Source: CAZMRF01 sp964568735
Lineage (GTDB): Bacteria > Acidobacteriota > Polarisedimenticolia > JACPZX01
NCBI GenBank assembly: GCA_964568735.1
Contig: CAZMRF010000003.1
Span: 1 to 64,000 of the forward strand
DNA: 64,000 nucleotides
Reading direction: 5' to 3'
Shown here: in pieces, positions 61,062-64,000 of the stretch
Layout of the letters: each line of letters begins with the position of its first letter
Numbering within the stretch: position 1 is the stretch's first letter
Notes under the pieces: model-generated
Told to the model about the DNA's origin: nothing
The model's input: the letters and a program-made list of their open reading frames with translations, nothing else
The model's database searches: none
Translations under genes and position numbers: made by a program

Positions 61062-63599
61062 GTGAAGTCTGCGCTCTACGCCCGCCTGATGATACGGGAG
61101 TCCCGTGGATCGGGCGGACGTCTGGCCTTCTTCGTGGTCTGCCTTGCGGCCGGCGTGGCTGCGGTCGTGTCCGTGGCGGGCCTCGCCTCCGCCGTGGACG
61201 AGGGGATCCGCTCGAAGGCCCGCGAGCTCCTGGCGGCCGACATCTCCGTCGAGGGGATGCGGCCGCTGCCGCCCGAGATGGACCGCGCGATGGAGTCCCT
61301 GCCCGGCTCGCGGCGGACCGATGTCCGCGAGTTCGCCACGATCGTCGCTTCGGCTGGCGGCCTCTCCCCGGGCACCAGCCATCTGGCACGGCTCAAGGTC
61401 GTCGAGGGGGACTATCCCTTCTATGGAGTCCTCGAGACGACGCCCGCCGGGCCTCTGGATCAGCTTCTGCGCGACGACAGCGCGGTCGTCGCGGAGGAGC
61501 TGCTGGGCTCCCTGGGGCTGAAGGCGGGAGAGCCCATCCGCATCGGCGGTGAGACCTTCACGGTCGCGGCATCGCTCCAGAAGGAGCCCGATCGGCTCGA
61601 CCTGGGGTTCTCCTCCCTGGCCCCACGCGTCTTCATCTCACCGGGCGGGCTCGCCCGGACGGGGCTCGAAGCGCGCGGCAGCCGGATCCTCTACCGGGCC
61701 CTCGTCAAGCTCGCGCCCGGCTCGGGCGCGGAGGAGGTCCGCAAAGCCGCCGAGACGATCCGCTCCACTCTTCCGGACTCCGCGCACCTCGACATCGAGA
61801 CCTACGCCGAGGCGCAGCCATCGCTCCGGACCGGACTGAAGCGCGCCGAGCGCTTCATGGGCCTCGTCGCTCTCCTCTCCCTTCTCATCGGCGGCATCGG
61901 TGTGGGACAGACGGTGCGCGCGTGGCTTGCGGGACGGGTCAACACGCTCGCGATCATGGGTTGCCTCGGCGTGAGGCCGCGGGAAGTGATGGCGCTCTAC
62001 ATGGGGCAGACGGCGCTGCTGGGACTCGCCGGCAGCCTCACCGGAGCGGCGGTGGGCACCGTCCTCCTCGCCACGGCGCCCTTCTTCCTCGCAGGCATCG
62101 TACCCGTCGAGGTGATCCGCACGTGGCAACCCATGGCGCTCGTTCGCGGCGTCGTCCTGGGCGTGGGCGTCGCCACGCTCTTCAGCCTCCCATCGCTCCT
62201 GTCGATCCGGCGCGTGCCCCCGGTCCGCGTCTTCCGAGCCGACGCCGAAGCGCTGGGGGCGTCGTGGCTCCTCCGAGCCGCGACCGGCGCCGCCCTGGCG
62301 GCGGGCATCTTCATGACGGCGATCGTCCAGTCCGGATCGGCGGTGGTCGCGGCCTGGTTCACGATCGGGCTCCTGGCCGCCGCGGGCCTTCTCGCGCTCG
62401 CGGCATGGCTGATCACCCGCGCCGTCGCGCGCTTCCCGCGGAAGCGCGGGGGGGTCTGGCTCCGCCACGGACTTGCGGCGCTGGGGAGGCCCGGGGCCGG
62501 AACCGTCAGCGCGGTCGTCGCCCTTGGCGTCGGCGTGGTCGTCGTCCTGGGCATGTACCTGATCGAGACGCGCCTCGGCGACGAGCTGGAAGCCGATCTC
62601 CCCGATGATGCTCCCAGCGCCTTCGTGATCAACATCCAGCCCGACCAGTGGAAGGAAGTCCGCGCTTTCTTCGAAGGCGAGGGGGCGCTCCGGGTGGACT
62701 CGGTCCCGCTCGTCAACGCGCGTATCGTCTCCGTCGACGGCACGCCCATCTCCGATCTGCTCGGCCAGGAGTCGGACAGGCAGCGGCGCCGCAGGGTCCT
62801 CACGCGCGAGCAGCGTCTCACCTGGATGGAGACCCTCCCCGAGGGAAACGAGATCGTCGAGGGGAAGCTGTGGAGCGAGCCCGATCTCCCGGAGGTCAGC
62901 ATCGAGCGCGACTTCGCCGACGACATGGGAGCGAAGCTGGGCTCCCGCGTGGTCGTGGACGTTCAGGGAGTTCCCCTGGAGCTGGCCGTCACGAGCATCA
63001 GGACGGTGAAGTGGGAGACCTTCGGGATCAACTTCTTCCTCGTCGTGGAGCCGGGCGTCCTCGACAGCGCGCCCCATTCCCACCTGGCCTCCGTCCGCCT
63101 CCCCGAGAAGTCCGGGCAGGCGGTCCAGGACCGCATGGCAGCGCGTTTTCCCAACCTCACGATGATCCCGATCCGCGATGTCCTCGACCGGATCGTCGCG
63201 ATCCTCCACCAGGCCGGCCTCGGCATCAGGATCCTCGGCAGCTTCACCGTGGTCACAGGGGTCTTCATTCTGGGGGGCGCCGTCAGCGCGGGCTCCGTCC
63301 GCCGCGGGCGCGAGGTGGCTCTCATGAAGACGCTGGGGATGACGCGCGGGGGAGTGGTCGCCGTCTACTCGGTGGAATACGCGCTCATCGGTCTGATATC
63401 TGGAGTGATCGGCATCTTTGGCGCGGGCATCCTGGCCTGGGCCGTCCTCGATCGCTGGATGGAGATTCCGGCCGGCTTCGGCGCCGCGCCCTTCGCCGCT
63501 GCCGTGGCTGCCACGGTCCTCCTCGTCGTCGGCGCGGGGCTCGCCGCCAGCCTCAGCGCGCTGCGCCGCCGTCCGGTGGAGGTGCTCAGGGCCGAGTAG
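61062..63599 (+). CDS. ybbP: FtsX-like ABC permease, YbbP type
   Basis: An 845-residue membrane protein with two FtsX domains: TM1 (about 21-43), a large periplasmic domain, TM2-4 (about 265-390), further TM pairs (about 400-470 and 480-505), a second periplasmic domain (about 510-710) and final TM segments (715-840) ending RRRPVEVLRAE. The last-loop motif RRGREVALMKTLGMTRG is typical. The start is GTG at 61062 with AGGGAG about 11 nt upstream. Works with the preceding ATPase. Confidence 0.9.
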   Translation: MKSALYARLMIRESRGSGGRLAFFVVCLAAGVAAVVSVAGLASAVDEGIRSKARELLAADISVEGMRPLPPEMDRAMESLPGSRRTDVREFATIVASAGGLSPGTSHLARLKVVEGDYPFYGVLETTPAGPLDQLLRDDSAVVAEELLGSLGLKAGEPIRIGGETFTVAASLQKEPDRLDLGFSSLAPRVFISPGGLARTGLEARGSRILYRALVKLAPGSGAEEVRKAAETIRSTLPDSAHLDIETYAEAQPSLRTGLKRAERFMGLVALLSLLIGGIGVGQTVRAWLAGRVNTLAIMGCLGVRPREVMALYMGQTALLGLAGSLTGAAVGTVLLATAPFFLAGIVPVEVIRTWQPMALVRGVVLGVGVATLFSLPSLLSIRRVPPVRVFRADAEALGASWLLRAATGAALAAGIFMTAIVQSGSAVVAAWFTIGLLAAAGLLALAAWLITRAVARFPRKRGGVWLRHGLAALGRPGAGTVSAVVALGVGVVVVLGMYLIETRLGDELEADLPDDAPSAFVINIQPDQWKEVRAFFEGEGALRVDSVPLVNARIVSVDGTPISDLLGQESDRQRRRRVLTREQRLTWMETLPEGNEIVEGKLWSEPDLPEVSIERDFADDMGAKLGSRVVVDVQGVPLELAVTSIRTVKWETFGINFFLVVEPGVLDSAPHSHLASVRLPEKSGQAVQDRMAARFPNLTMIPIRDVLDRIVAILHQAGLGIRILGSFTVVTGVFILGGAVSAGSVRRGREVALMKTLGMTRGGVVAVYSVEYALIGLISGVIGIFGAGILAWAVLDRWMEIPAGFGAAPFAAAVAATVLLVVGAGLAASLSALRRRPVEVLRAE

Positions 63600-63661
63600 C
63601 CCTGCGGCCCCGTCATCTGCGTTCGGCTCGAGAGGCGGCGCGGTTGCGATGCTGGTTCATC

Positions 63662-64000
63662 TCAGCGGACCGGACCTCGGTGATAGACGTCCGCGGCGGA
63701 GTTGCAGTCGTCGACGAGCAGGCTCACCGAGGGTGGGGACCAGGTCACCCATCGTCCCCCACCCGACAGCGGGCGCCGCGCGCAGGGTCCGCCGATCGGT
63801 CCGGGGTTTTTCCCACCGTTCCAGATCGACCCCAGGACGTAGGGATGGTTGATGTCGCCCTGCAAGAAGCCCACGAGGACCTCGTCACTGACCTCCGGGA
63901 TTGAGTAGTAGCCACGCTCCTTGCCGGCCGAGAGGATTGAAATCCGGGCCCAGCAGCTCTCATCCGAGCCGCATCCCCCCGAATGGTCCCAGGGGAACTG
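63662..64000 (-). CDS. Vgr / baseplate gpV-like spike protein, 3' part
   Basis: The C-terminal 112 residues of a gene whose start lies beyond the right edge. The pattern SCWARISILSAGKERGYYSIPEVSDEV, then LVGFLQGDINHPYVLGSIWNGGKNP, is the OB-fold region of contractile-tail spikes (gpV, VgrG, Pvc8-like). The end after NGG is short and Cys-containing instead of the usual beta-helix. It may belong to a phage tail, type VI or extracellular contractile system to the right. Confidence 0.78.
   Translation of the reverse strand, partial: QFPWDHSGGCGSDESCWARISILSAGKERGYYSIPEVSDEVLVGFLQGDINHPYVLGSIWNGGKNPGPIGGPCARRPLSGGGRWVTWSPPSVSLLVDDCNSAADVYHRGPVR

Overview
The window is a GC-rich stretch from a Gram-negative bacterium with no marker that fixes the species. 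Outer-membrane barrels, lipoproteins, many multiheme c-type cytochromes, pyruvate:ferredoxin oxidoreductase, GTP-type PEP carboxykinase and several sigma-54-type promoters point to an anaerobic or microaerobic, metal- or electrode-respiring type of life like that of Geobacter. The gene content would also fit an uncultivated Acidobacteriota, Myxococcota or Eisenbacteria-like lineage. No rRNA or tRNA gene was seen.

Layout: 0-1.4 kb holds an integron-type gene cassette with attC-like ends and a decayed IS91-type transposase. 1.4-8.7 kb (minus strand) is a sensing and cytochrome-maturation block: a globin-coupled histidine kinase, a histidine kinase fused in frame to a tetraheme cytochrome, an NtrC-type regulator and a lone ccmF. 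9-10.8 kb has a degenerate HemC-like protein coupled to ilvE. 10.8-13.3 kb is a receiver-kinase-receiver operon, and 13.6-15 kb a membrane NapC/NirT-type hexaheme cytochrome like ImcH. 15-28 kb is mixed: dodecin, DUF1761, an XRE regulator, a PafA-like phosphatase, small or decayed genes, an ECF sigma/anti-sigma/DUF4097 operon, pckG, tryptophanase and a TPR membrane protein.

28.2-45 kb is the main feature, an extracellular electron-transfer island of two convergent clusters. The rightward one encodes 26-heme and 16-heme cytochromes, an NHL propeller and a fused MFS/spermidine-synthase-like protein. The leftward one encodes a full-length OmcS-like hexaheme nanowire cytochrome, a terminator, a propeller lipoprotein, a beta-barrel with a discoidin-like insert, two CsgG/GNA1162-like proteins and a SurA/PpiC-type chaperone. 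Upstream of omcS lie a second propeller, a dihydroorotate-dehydrogenase-like gene and nifJ. The likely electron path is quinol, then the ImcH-like protein, periplasmic carriers, the barrel/multiheme conduit and the OmcS-like filament.

50-53 kb carries an AbiEi/AbiEii toxin-antitoxin pair between a 93-bp perfect direct repeat made of a cytochrome gene 3' end. 53-59.3 kb has two LTA4-hydrolase-like M1 peptidases flanking an OPT peptide transporter. 59.4-63.6 kb has the conserved tesA / ybbA-ybbP arrangement, and the right edge cuts a Vgr/gpV-like spike protein gene.

A shared regulatory thread is a set of GG-N10-GC (-24/-12) sigma-54 promoter sequences upstream of the kinase-cytochrome fusion, the NtrC regulator, the 26-heme cytochrome, omcS, nifJ, tryptophanase and others. 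Together with the oxygen-type globin kinase and NtrC regulator, this suggests that redox or oxygen status controls the electron-transfer genes.
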